Origin: Alteromonas sp. ALT199
Lineage (GTDB): Bacteria; Pseudomonadota; Gammaproteobacteria; Enterobacterales; Alteromonadaceae
Assembly (NCBI RefSeq): GCF_018619335.1
Contig: NZ_JAHHDX010000178.1
Coordinates: 1 to 39,735 of the forward strand
Direction of reading: 5' to 3'
Length of the DNA: 39,735 nt
A program made the position numbers and the translations under genes. The notes under the pieces were generated by a model. That model was not told the DNA's origin and ran no database searches. It saw nothing but the letters and a program-made list of their open reading frames with translations. This document shows positions 8,574-16,001 of this stretch, in pieces (the stretch's first letter is position 1; each line of letters starts with the position of its first letter).

Positions 8574-8623
8574 CCTATAAACGATAATGTAGTTTTTAGG
8601 ATGTGTGCTCGGTTCATACGAAT

Positions 8624-8744
8624 CTCAGACAACAACACTCGATGTTTACCGCTTTTTTTTCGATGTTCTGAGTGCGCTTAGTCTTAAACGAATACTCAGG
8701 GGTTGCTTTAAGAATAGCCGCTATATTTTCTTCGAAAGACTGAG
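8624..8744 (+). ncRNA. Candidate IS110 bridge RNA region in the left end
   Basis: Two consecutive stem-loops precede the transposase. The first pairs CTCAGA (8624-8629) plus ACA (8632-8634) with TGT-TCTGAG (8664-8672), with an inner TCGA/TCGA stem (8639-8642 with 8660-8663) and a 17-base loop. The second pairs CTTAGTCTT (8677-8685) with AAGACTGAG (8736-8744), nine pairs with one G-U, then CGAA (8689-8692) with TTCG (8731-8734), enclosing a 38-base loop. Established knowledge: IS110 elements express a structured bridge RNA from this end, with target- and donor-binding loops. The fold here was derived by eye, and I cannot match the loops to target and donor sequences. Confidence 0.5.
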
Positions 8745-8782
8745 CTGACATATCCAACACGTTAACTGTTGGGAGAGTAACT

Positions 8783-10014
8783 ATGTCTAGAACAAATGAT
8801 TTTAGCGTTCTTATTGGATTAGATTGGGCTTCGTCCAAGCATGATGTTTGCATCCAGTATGCTGATGGTACAAGGGAGTTAGCTGTTGTAAAACACTCGG
8901 CTGAAGCTATTGAACAGTGGATTACGGAGCTCCATCAACAGCACCCAGGACAAATTGCTATTGCGCTTGAGCTGTCAAAAGGACCAATCGTCTATGCCTT
9001 GCAAAAGTATTCTTTTGTCACCTTATTCCCAATTAATCCGACGATGCTGTGCCGATATCGTAGAGCGTTATCACCGAGTGGAGCTAAGGATGATCCAACT
9101 GACGCGTCAATCGCACTTGAGTTGTTAGTTCGCTATCCAGATAAAATAACTCCACTTAAAATGGCTGACGATAAAATCAGAAAACTAGCCTTTTTGGTGG
9201 AGGAACGTCGTCGATTAGTGGATGAAAAGAAACGGTATGTAAATCGGCTTATCAATGCGCTTAAGCAATATTACCCGCAACCTCTGGAGTGGTTCACGCA
9301 TAGAGATTCGCAGTTATTCGTCGAATTCATTACTCGATGGCCGTCGCTGGATAGAATTAAACGCGCAAAACCCGACACAATCTCTCGCTTCCTTACCTCT
9401 CGCGGTAGTTTTGCCAAATTAGTATCACCTCGTTTAGAGGCGATAAAAAGTGCGCACCGTTGACTTACGATAGTGTTGTCATCGAATCAAACAAACTGCT
9501 TGCGATAACACTGGCTAATCAGATACTTCCCATTGTCACAGCGATTAAAACATTCGAGCAAGAAATAGAAGCCATCTACCACGAAATGCCAGACGCCGCA
9601 TTGTATGAATCTTTACCTGGTGTTGGAAAATGTCTTGGTCCGAGATTATTGGTTGCATTTGGAGAAGACAGAAACCGATTTGGAAGTGCTCAAGAAGTAC
9701 AAAAATATGCAGGCATTGCGCCTGTAACTGAGCGCAGCGGAAAAACCGCTTGGGTCCACTGGCGATGGGGTTGCTCGACATTTATTCGTCAAACGTTTAC
9801 TGAATGGTCAGCAAAATCCGTTCTATACTCTTATTGGGCGCAGCTTTACTATGAGCAGCAAAAGAAAAAAGGAAACTCTCATCATCAAGCAGTGCGTTCA
9901 CTTGCATTCAAATGGATAAGAATTTTATACCGCTGTTGGAAAACTAATACTCCGTACAATGAAACGCAGTATTTGAAGGTTTTAAAGGAAAGGAATTCGC
10001 CTTTGCTTGGATAA
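8783..10014 (+). pseudogene. IS110-family transposase, broken by a one-base frameshift
   Basis: The first frame (8783-9463, 226 codons) holds the RuvC-like DEDD catalytic domain with Asp14 (GLDWASSKHD), Glu63 (ALELSKG), Asp104 and Asp107 (DDPTDA). The second frame (stop at 10012) holds the Tnp_IS110 C-terminal domain: LPGVGKCLGPRLLVAFG, YAGIAPVTERSGK and GCSTFIRQTF, which includes the expected serine region. IS110 transposases are single proteins of about 400 residues, and the two parts together fit. The frames join naturally if the A5 run at 9445-9449 had six A, giving AIKKCAPLTYD. The TTG at 9460 is not needed as a start. Either a real deletion, transcript slippage, or a homopolymer read error. 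Confidence 0.8.
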
Positions 10015-10129
10015 AGTCGCTATTACAGAAGGATTAGCCTTAGAAATCTCAGACGAGCAATTTGAACAGAGTATCGATGCTTCGTTTTGGAAAGCAGAAT
10101 ATCGACCTTATAAGCGAGTGAGTATTTAA
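10013..10129 (+). pseudogene. 3' remnant resembling NAD-malic enzyme C-terminus
   Basis: Thirty-eight codons plus TAA directly after the IS110 transposase read KVAITEGLALEIS, then DEQFEQSI and FWKAEYRPYKRVSI. This resembles from memory the C-terminus of gammaproteobacterial NAD-dependent malic enzyme (MaeA/SfcA), which usually ends in an aromatic-rich xWxPEYRxYKRxS motif. No start codon or ribosome site belongs to it and no other part of the gene is on the left side of the element, so it is a stranded 3' end. This points to a deletion or rearrangement at the IS, not a clean insertion. The match is by memory, so identity is moderate. Confidence 0.55.
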
Positions 10130-10349
10130 AGCCTAATTAACTTCAACAATTCAACTCACAGAAAATATGCTCCTTACACAAGGGAAACCCCAACTTTAGT
10201 ATTACATATCATTAATGTTTAAAAAATTATACTTTATGATAACATTCAGTTAACAGTTATTTTGCAAGCTGCAAATACCTACGTTAAATAAACGACTTTT
10301 TTTAAGCTTAAGTTAACGATCGAAGGTCTTGAACTGAAAATGAGAATTT
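10130..10349. other. AT-rich promoter region of the molybdenum hydroxylase operon, with a dyad
   Basis: About 220 bases without a gene. It is strongly AT-rich and contains the inverted repeat TTTGCA-AGC-TGCAAA at 10261-10275, 75 bases before the operon start, which could be an operator. I see no convincing complete sigma-70 promoter and no second IS end. Confidence 0.4.
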
Positions 10350-12674
10350 ATGACAAAAAGTAACCATGCAGAACAGATAGAGACGATTACCTCATCACAG
10401 AAACATGATCAATCAGATAGTGATGACGAACACATTGTCGAGGCAGAAAACGCCGGACGAAGAAAGTTTATTGGTTACATGCTCAAGGGTTCGAGTTTTG
10501 CCGTTGCGTTACATATAACCGGCGGTGCTCTGCGTCCTCAGGGTGCCAACGCCCAGTTGTTAGGAATACCGGAGCTTGCAGATGAACTGGATTTAACAGA
10601 CCTGCTGCTCATCTCCGGTGACCCCTTCTACTACGATTATTTAATTAAGATAACGAGTGATAACCGTGTCCGTTTTGAGCTTCCACGAATGGAAGTGGGG
10701 CAAGGTATATTAACCGCTGCAATGATGATTCTTGCCGAAGAGCTGGACGTTGAAATGTCCTCCATTGATGCGACTTTATCTCCGGCAGAAATCAGACGAG
10801 CGACTGGTCAAATTACAGGAGGCTCTCATGCCATAACCTCTCTTTGGGATCCGCTGCGCAAGGTCGCGGCAGCTCTGTTACATAAGATAAAATTATCAGC
10901 CGCAGTGCATTTCGGGCTTTCTGTGAACGAAATTAGTACAGAAAATGGCTTTGCGATTAATAACGATGGCAGCCGCATTGCTTACTCTGAGCTCACCGCA
11001 GGTGTTGAAGGACGCAACGATGCCGCTCGACTGGCACAGCCTAAAGATCCATCACAATACAAAATTATCGGTACGCAGCAAAAGCGGGTTGACGCGCGCG
11101 ATATCGTTACCGGCAAACTAGATTTCGCGATGGATCTCGACGTAGTACCAGATGCGATGCCCACTGTGGTCGCTAGGCCACCTAGCTTAGGTGGTCGCGT
11201 GATCACGTTTGACGATTCTGAGGCAATAGGCCTGCCTGGCGTCCTTGCCATCAAAGAAGTTCCGCTGGATGTTGATGCAAATTCCTCTGGCGTGGCCGTT
11301 GTTGCGCGTTCCTTTGGCGAAGCATTTCGTGCGCGTGATGCACTTATTATTTCATGGAGTGTGGGTGCTGCCGAAAATCTATCTGACGCCGAGGTCATTG
11401 AGCAGTTACGTGCGATAAACCTGCCAACCTTACCTAATATTCCTCTGGCTACCGATTCGGTTGGCGGCGAGTTCATATTTCCTTATTTGGCACATGCCCC
11501 CATGGAAACCATGACAGCAGTTGCCGATGCAACCGGCTCAAAGATCAGGGTATGGACTGGCGCCAAGACGCCACTTGCAGCACAAGCCAAAATTGCGCGT
11601 AACCTTGGAGTCTTACCCACTGACGTCGAGGTGAATGTAATTCAGAGCGGCGGCTCATTTGGCCGTCGCTTATTTTTTGATGCAGCAGTTGAAGGGGCGC
11701 GTATTTCACAAATTGTAAACCGCCCCATCAAACTTATGTTTACTCGACAGGACGACACAAAGTTTGGCCGCGCACGACCGCTCAGCTTGCATAACGTAAA
11801 AGCGACTTACACTAGAGGTTTTTTAATTGGCAAAAAAGTGTTGTCGTTTGACCATCGCGCTGCAACCGCTGAATTGGATCTCGAACATGGCTTTGGCGAC
11901 GGTATTACTGCATTAGGAGGAGAGTTAGCGCCCGCTGCTTTCAGCCAGACAATCTGGCACTCAACGCAACTAGTGCAATATAAGTTTGGTGTAACTTCGT
12001 TGCTACTAAACGAAAAAAAATTCGTTGTGCCGACCTCCTCTTGGCGCGGCATCTACTCCGGCACAGCTGCTGTCGCAAACGAGATAGTTGTTGACGAATT
12101 GGCACGCGCAATGAACAAGGATGAATACCAGTTCAGGTTACAAATGCTGGATGATGATCGCTCCAAAGCTGTTCTGCGGAAAGTTTCTCAAGAGGGCAAT
12201 TGGGGAAGGAGTATGGAAAAAGGACGTGCCCAGGGCCTCGGGTTGCATAAAGAGTATAAGTCTCGAGCTGCCGTGCTTGTTGAATTACAAACGTTCAAAG
12301 ATCCGGAGAAAGAAAGTAAAGTCACCAAGATTGTTGTCGCGCTGGATGTGAACCGAGTATTGAATCCAACCGGCCTTGAGGCGCAAGTTATCGGTGCGGC
12401 AACCGATGCCATTACCTACATGATTCGCACCAGTTTACACCTCGACAATGGCGCAATACGCGAGAGCAGTTACGGCGATTTTGAAATCGCTCGAATGCGC
12501 AACACTCCACCGGATATTGAAGTGCATTTTATGCCGCCTAACGGAGAAACACCGGGAGGTGCAGGCGAGTTGGTAGTGCCTGCGGCGGCAGCGGCGATAG
12601 CCAACGCATTTGCCAGGGCGACGGGTATTGCACCACGTCGTTTTCCACTTCGTGACTTCTATCCAGAGGGTTAA
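10350..12674 (+). CDS. Molybdopterin-binding large subunit, xanthine dehydrogenase/aldehyde oxidase family (IorB-like), Tat-exported
   Basis: A 774-residue molybdenum-cofactor subunit. Residues 37-70 form a twin-arginine signal (GRRKFIGYM, a hydrophobic stretch, then GANAQ) after an acidic extension, so export to the periplasm is likely. Core signs are MEVGQGILTAAMMILAEELD, the substrate-channel GGSFGRR, PTSSWRGIYSGTAAVANE, HAPMETMTA and the C-terminal GGAGELVVPAAA, whose Glu fits the catalytic base. It resembles isoquinoline 1-oxidoreductase beta and related periplasmic aldehyde dehydrogenases. The [2Fe-2S] gene follows after 3 bases; no FAD or cytochrome subunit and no XdhC-type maturase is present. 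Substrate is unknown. The gene looks more GC-rich than its neighbours, consistent with transfer. Confidence 0.9.
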   Translation: MTKSNHAEQIETITSSQKHDQSDSDDEHIVEAENAGRRKFIGYMLKGSSFAVALHITGGALRPQGANAQLLGIPELADELDLTDLLLISGDPFYYDYLIKITSDNRVRFELPRMEVGQGILTAAMMILAEELDVEMSSIDATLSPAEIRRATGQITGGSHAITSLWDPLRKVAAALLHKIKLSAAVHFGLSVNEISTENGFAINNDGSRIAYSELTAGVEGRNDAARLAQPKDPSQYKIIGTQQKRVDARDIVTGKLDFAMDLDVVPDAMPTVVARPPSLGGRVITFDDSEAIGLPGVLAIKEVPLDVDANSSGVAVVARSFGEAFRARDALIISWSVGAAENLSDAEVIEQLRAINLPTLPNIPLATDSVGGEFIFPYLAHAPMETMTAVADATGSKIRVWTGAKTPLAAQAKIARNLGVLPTDVEVNVIQSGGSFGRRLFFDAAVEGARISQIVNRPIKLMFTRQDDTKFGRARPLSLHNVKATYTRGFLIGKKVLSFDHRAATAELDLEHGFGDGITALGGELAPAAFSQTIWHSTQLVQYKFGVTSLLLNEKKFVVPTSSWRGIYSGTAAVANEIVVDELARAMNKDEYQFRLQMLDDDRSKAVLRKVSQEGNWGRSMEKGRAQGLGLHKEYKSRAAVLVELQTFKDPEKESKVTKIVVALDVNRVLNPTGLEAQVIGAATDAITYMIRTSLHLDNGAIRESSYGDFEIARMRNTPPDIEVHFMPPNGETPGGAGELVVPAAAAAIANAFARATGIAPRRFPLRDFYPEG

Positions 12675-12677
12675 TTC

Positions 12678-13151
12678 ATGCCACAAATTACATTTAATGT
12701 TAACAATAACCCGGTTTCTATCGACGCTGAAAACGACGATGAGCTCCTGTATCTCTTGCGTGATCGACTTGGTGTTACTGGCCCAAAATATGGTTGCGGT
12801 GTTGGCGTGTGTGGCGCTTGCACTATCTTTAAAGACGGTGAGCTAGTCCGCCCATGCATTGTTCCAATGGAAGAAGTGGAAGGTGCATCGCTAACCACTA
12901 TTGAAGGGCTTGCGGTCGATGACATTCTGCATCCGGTGCAAGAAGCATGGATAGACGAAGATGTCGCTCAGTGTGGGTTTTGTCAGGCGGGACAAATTTT
13001 AACCGCCGTCAAACTCTTGGAGTCTAATCCCAATCCCAACGATGATGAGATTGATGAAGCTATGAGCGACAATATCTGTCGCTGTGGTACCTATCATAGG
13101 ATTCGAAAAGCCATTAAACATGCTGCAGTTTTGATTCAGCAGACGACATAA
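12678..13151 (+). CDS. [2Fe-2S]-binding small subunit, xanthine dehydrogenase family (IorA-like)
   Basis: A 157-residue iron-sulfur subunit. The N-terminal plant-ferredoxin-type cluster site is GCGVGVCGACTIFKDGE with a further Cys in VRPCIVP. The C-terminal four-helix [2Fe-2S] domain has CGFCQAGQI and NICRCGTYHRIRKAI. Electrons from the molybdenum centre of the large subunit pass through these two clusters to an acceptor not encoded here, probably a cytochrome or quinone system as in IorAB-type enzymes. It has no signal of its own, so it should be co-exported with the Tat-signal partner. It starts 3 bases after the large-subunit stop, clearly the same transcript. Confidence 0.93.
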   Translation: MPQITFNVNNNPVSIDAENDDELLYLLRDRLGVTGPKYGCGVGVCGACTIFKDGELVRPCIVPMEEVEGASLTTIEGLAVDDILHPVQEAWIDEDVAQCGFCQAGQILTAVKLLESNPNPNDDEIDEAMSDNICRCGTYHRIRKAIKHAAVLIQQTT

Positions 13152-13303
13152 GAGGCTAATTTTTGGGAAAACGGGTTGGGCTGAGAAGAACACCTTAGTT
13201 TGTATAAGCTCAGATCTAACCTGAATATTTCGCCTATAGGGTTGGTAGTCTTGTAGACTGCTTAAAGCGAATTGCAGGAATTTCACCTGCTTTTAATTTG
13301 AGG
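13152..13303. other. Gene-free stretch after the molybdenum hydroxylase operon
   Basis: About 150 bases with no credible open frame, RNA gene or strong hairpin. It starts a longer 780-base region without an intact gene, the rest of which holds two hairpins, two gene fragments and a terminator listed separately. Confidence 0.5.
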
Positions 13304-13325
13304 GCTGCTCTACGTACTGAGCAGC
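13304..13325. repeat. Hairpin with 7-base stem
   Basis: GCTGCTC (13304-13310) pairs with GAGCAGC (13319-13325) around an 8-base loop. No T-run follows on either side, so it is not a clear terminator. It may be left over from the terminator of a lost gene. Confidence 0.4.
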
Positions 13326-13351
13326 TGTTTGAAGTCACCGCTAAACTACCC

Positions 13352-13369
13352 CCTAATTGGCCAATTAGG
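13352..13369. repeat. Perfect 18-base palindrome
   Basis: CCTAATTGG (13352-13360) is followed without spacer by its exact reverse complement (13361-13369). It lies 10 bases beyond the stop of the minus-strand fragment ending at 13379. A spacer-free palindrome suits a dimeric DNA-binding protein or a recombination scar more than a terminator. Confidence 0.45.
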
Positions 13370-13378
13370 TAAGTACTC

Positions 13379-13543
13379 TTAGAGTAACTTTGACTTTTTT
13401 TGAATTAATTTTTCGCGCTCTTTTTCACTTAAGTCTTTTCTAGCTAGTAAAATATCTAAATGTTTTAGCGCATCTCGCTCCCTATTAAGTTTAAACAATG
13501 CGTCTACGATATAAAACCTTGAGCGATATGTAGATGGGTCGCG
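13379..13543 (-). pseudogene. C-terminal fragment of an unidentified helical (TPR-like) protein
   Basis: On the minus strand codons from 13543 down to the TAA at 13381-13379 read as a convincing protein end: RDPSTYRSRFYIVDALFKLN, then DALKHLDILLARKDLSEKER and KLIQKKSKLL. The amphipathic helices and the ALKHLDILL pattern look TPR-like. There is no start codon or ribosome site for it, and the upstream frame runs into sequence that codes better on the other strand. I read it as a truncated gene whose 5' part was lost. I cannot name the family. Confidence 0.45.
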
Positions 13544-13681
13544 TTTAATACAGAAGACGAAATTGAGAAACTTTTAAAAGGTAGGTGCCGTTCAACAGCA
13601 TTTTCTTTAAATGACTCTGCTTTCACGCAAAAGGATATCGAGATAATCATTGAGGCGATGCATAGATACTTAAGCATGTAA
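13538..13681 (+). pseudogene. C-terminal fragment of an unidentified protein
   Basis: The plus frame ending at the TAA at 13679-13681 reads VAFNTEDEIEKLLKGRCRS, then AFSLNDSAFTQKDIEIIIEA and MHRYLSM. The start of it resembles the closing helix of class V aminotransferase-type proteins, but the match is too short to claim. The frame is open only from 13523 and lacks a start. It meets the minus-strand fragment within a few bases of 13540, so two unrelated gene ends seem to be joined there head to head. Confidence 0.4.
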
Positions 13682-13807
13682 CATCCGTATTTAAATGAAA
13701 TTTTCTTAGTTTAAACTCGAGACTAAAGCAATGCTTGTGCAGTGTCTAGGTAGACCGATACTTACGAACTGTTTATAAAATCGCCAAATCTTCACTTACA
13801 GACATAA

Positions 13808-13840
13808 AAAAAACGAGTGCTTACATAAAGCACTCGTTTT
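13808..13840. terminator. Bidirectional intrinsic terminator
   Basis: AAAACGAGTGCTT (13810-13822) pairs with AAGCACTCGTTTT (13828-13840) around a 5-base loop. On the minus strand the stem is followed by a run of eight T, so it is a strong terminator for the EF-hand gene transcribed from the right. On the plus strand the stem ends in four T. Confidence 0.85.
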
Positions 13841-13934
13841 GATAATTTCTTTCTCGCGTAACTAGAAGCTTCAAAGACGAACTTAACAGAGCGTAAATGA
13901 AGCTTTAGTGATGATGCGTGTGACTAAGTAAAAC

Positions 13935-14177
13935 TTAGTACTCCCACCACCCTTCTTGCCACCACTCCAAAAACTCTTCGAAGTCGATGTAACCATCGTT
14001 GTTACTATCGATAAGCTTAAAGCCTTCTTGCACGTGGCTAGCCTTAGTTTTAGGTGAAATTACGGTTAGAAGCTCGATGAACTCAGGCAAATCGATTTGG
14101 CCGTTGCCATCACGATCAAAAAAGCTGAAGTCCTTTCTAATTTCTTCAATTTTAGATTCTGAAAGTTGAGTGCTCAC
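13935..14177 (-). CDS. Small EF-hand calcium-binding protein
   Basis: An 80-residue protein with two EF-hands and no signal sequence, hence probably cytosolic. The loops DRDGNGQIDLPE and DSNNDGYIDFEE have Asp/Asn at positions 1, 3 and 5, Gly at 6, Ile at 8 and Glu at 12, so both should bind calcium. The C-terminus is rich in Trp (EWWQEGWWEY). An ATG exists at 14183, but the AAGGA site (14188-14184) touches it; the in-frame GTG at 14177 sits 6 bases away and is the better start. It is a calcium sensor or buffer whose target is unknown. A strong terminator follows, so it is transcribed separately from the genes to its left. Confidence 0.85.
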   Translation of the reverse strand: MSTQLSESKIEEIRKDFSFFDRDGNGQIDLPEFIELLTVISPKTKASHVQEGFKLIDSNNDGYIDFEEFLEWWQEGWWEY

Positions 14178-14235
14178 TCGCATTCCTTATTTCAACTGCA
14201 ATGAAGACGAGTGTAACGTCCTTCTTTCTAGCTGT

Positions 14236-15231
14236 CTACGCCTGATTTTCTTTTGCTTTAAGTGCGCGTAAACGTTGAGCTTCTGCTTTTTCCTGGCGTT
14301 TTTGTTCCATCGTTAAACGCGCTTCAGTACCAACGTGTTCTTGTTGACGCTCTTTCGCTAGTTGCACTTGCTTTTCGCGTTCTCTAAAGCGAGCAATTTG
14401 ATCGTCTGTATGCGTTCCAAAACAGTGAGGGCAGCTTACCCCAGGTTCATACTTATCGCTTTGCTTGTCTTGTTCAGTGATAGGAAGACGACACGCATAG
14501 CATTGCTCATAATGACTCTTCTCTAAGTCATGGTTTACCGCAACACGATTATCAAAAACAAAGCAATCGCCTTCCCACATAGACTCTTCTTTAGGTACAT
14601 CTTCAAGGTATTGTAAGATGCCGCCTTCTAAGTGGAAAACCTCTTCAAACCCCTGCTCTTTTAAGTAAGCCGTCGACTTTTCACAACGAATACCGCCAGT
14701 ACAAAACATGGCTACTTTTTTGTTTTTTGTCGGATCGAGTTCTTTTGCTACGTATTCGGGAAATTCGCGAAAAGTTTCGGTTTTTGGATCAATAGCGTTT
14801 TTGAAAGTACCAATTTCTATTTCATAGCCGTTTCGGGTATCAACTACCGTTACATCTGGGTCGCTAATTAGCGCGTTCCAGTCTTTAGGTTTTACATATG
14901 TACCTACGGTTTGGCGCGGGTCGATACCTTCAACGCCCATGGTAACGATTTCTTTTTTAAGTTTTACCTTAGTACGGTAAAACGGCTGCTCGTCGTGAAG
15001 TGATTCTTTGTAAGAAATAGGATTGATACGTTCATCGCTATTGAGATATGCAAGCAATGCATCGATACCTTCACGGGTACCCGAAACTGTACCGTTTATG
15101 CCTTCGTGAGCAAGTAAAAGTGTACCTTTAATACCATTTTCTTCCATTGCTTCTAAAAGCGGCTGGCGGATTTCTTTAAAATTTTCAAGCGCAACAAATT
15201 TATACATTGCGCATACAATATAGTTAGACAT
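14236..15231 (-). CDS. trhO: tRNA uridine(34) hydroxylase TrhO (rhodanese family, YceA)
   Basis: A 331-residue cytosolic enzyme that makes 5-hydroxyuridine at the wobble position 34 of certain tRNAs using molecular oxygen. The N-terminal ferredoxin-like domain (about 1-90; [19 protein letters not shown]) is followed by a rhodanese domain (about 120-220) with the catalytic-cysteine loop [12 protein letters not shown]. After it comes a C-terminal cysteine-rich part (CYACRLPI and CPHC), then a long charged, Gln/Glu/Lys-rich tail. The length and domain order match YceA. An AGG lies about 9 bases before the ATG. The role is well established for E. coli YceA; in this strain it is inferred from the close match. 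Confidence 0.95.
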   Translation of the reverse strand: MSNYIVCAMYKFVALENFKEIRQPLLEAMEENGIKGTLLLAHEGINGTVSGTREGIDALLAYLNSDERINPISYKESLHDEQPFYRTKVKLKKEIVTMGVEGIDPRQTVGTYVKPKDWNALISDPDVTVVDTRNGYEIEIGTFKNAIDPKTETFREFPEYVAKELDPTKNKKVAMFCTGGIRCEKSTAYLKEQGFEEVFHLEGGILQYLEDVPKEESMWEGDCFVFDNRVAVNHDLEKSHYEQCYACRLPITEQDKQSDKYEPGVSCPHCFGTHTDDQIARFREREKQVQLAKERQQEHVGTEARLTMEQKRQEKAEAQRLRALKAKENQA

Positions 15232-15344
15232 ATTTTAACCTTTGCTGATTGGAGCGTAAGACCAGTGCAAAAATGCGGCGCGCAATATACCAAAATTGAG
15301 CACTAAAAACTAGGGTGTAACTAAGAAGGCATGGTTAGGATTGT

Positions 15345-15392
15345 TTTGATTATTAGATGATGTTTTCATTTGATTATTAGATGATGTTTTCA
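15345..15392. repeat. 24-base perfect tandem duplication at a gene end
   Basis: The 24 bases at 15345-15368 (starting TTTGATTATTAGATGATG) are repeated exactly at 15369-15392. On the minus strand the first-read copy contains the final codons and the TAA of the neighbouring gene; the second copy lies just after the stop. It probably arose by replication slippage. Confidence 0.85.
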
Positions 15393-15931
15393 AATGAGGA
15401 CATACCGGCTGCTGTGCCGTCGCTATTCTTGTTATTTGTGTCTTGTGAAGAGAGAATATCGTAAAGCAATGTATTGTCTTCTTTTACAGTATTCGCATAC
15501 TGTTTTTTTAACCTTTTCTGCGAAGCCAAACTGCAGTTGTCTATAACATCATCCGGTATGCGGTTAGCGTCATCGGATTGAGATAGCGGCGCAGGCTTCA
15601 TACTAAGGTAAAGGCGAGCACTTTCGTAGTCTTTTGTAACCAAACTTGAAAACATGTGCATCTCTTTCCACTCACGTTCATTAGCGGCTAACGACGGACG
15701 CCGGTAATGGTTTAGCGAGACGAGCTGGGCTTCTATACTGCTTTTAGCGTCAACGTTTGAAGTAACCGCTTCAATTTCAAATGGCTCAGCTAGGCTATGT
15801 TGCTGCATAGCAAGATATAGTGAAAACAATGCCCCCTGCGAAGACGCACGAGCAAGTACACCGCTTCGCTCCCAGTAAATACTCGGGTCGATTGCGGTTT
15901 GTTTATTTGCGGTGTCTAGTTCTGGCGACAT
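15377..15931 (-). CDS. Hypothetical protein divergent from the receiver-TPR regulator
   Basis: A 184-residue soluble protein that I do not recognise. There is no signal peptide or membrane segment. The first 60 residues contain the well-ordered DPSIYWERSGVLARASSQGA and LFSLYLAMQQHSLAEPF; the rest is polar and ends in a Ser/Asn/Asp-rich tail, SSFENII. Its start at 15931 faces the receiver-TPR gene (start 16053) with 121 bases between, which suggests shared control or a shared process. A 24-base tandem duplication lies across its stop codon. It looks like a real gene because the frame is long and the composition normal, but no function can be given. Confidence 0.7.
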   Translation of the reverse strand: MSPELDTANKQTAIDPSIYWERSGVLARASSQGALFSLYLAMQQHSLAEPFEIEAVTSNVDAKSSIEAQLVSLNHYRRPSLAANEREWKEMHMFSSLVTKDYESARLYLSMKPAPLSQSDDANRIPDDVIDNCSLASQKRLKKQYANTVKEDNTLLYDILSSQDTNNKNSDGTAAGMSSFENII

Positions 15932-16001
15932 TTGAACTTAAAGCTGTTTATGTATACCTAGGTTTTCGGCAAGATAATGTTTTTCTTAAGCTTATTTTCT
16001 A

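Larger units (their letters stand above)
8600..10014 (+). mobile_element. IS110-family insertion sequence (boundaries approximate)
   Basis: The element consists of a left non-coding end with two large stem-loops (8624-8744), a DEDD transposase gene (8783-10014, frameshifted) and almost no right end. IS110 elements lack terminal inverted repeats and usually make no target duplication, so edges cannot be read exactly. On the left it must start between the peroxiredoxin start (8573) and 8624. On the right, malic-enzyme-like coding begins at 10013, so the element ends at or next to the transposase stop. Non-coding structure upstream of the transposase is the arrangement of the IS110 group rather than IS1111. 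Confidence 0.8.

Noticed and set aside
8614..8853. Minus-strand open frame of 79 codons across the left end of the IS110 element
   Set aside because: It overlaps the structured non-coding end and the start of the transposase, and its amino-acid sequence has no recognisable domain. The stem-loops explain the conservation-like pattern better.
9443..9463. Programmed -1 ribosomal frameshift in the IS110 transposase
   Set aside because: ATA AAA AGT does not form an X-XXY-YYZ heptamer in the first frame, and IS110 transposases are normally made from one frame. A lost A is simpler.
10982..11476. Long minus-strand frame inside the molybdenum hydroxylase large-subunit gene
   Set aside because: It is a shadow of the plus-strand gene, Ser/Thr/Ala-rich with no domain and no ribosome site.
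12999..13286. Minus-strand 95-codon frame overlapping the end of the [2Fe-2S] subunit gene
   Set aside because: It overlaps the Cys motif coding part and shows no protein-like family pattern.
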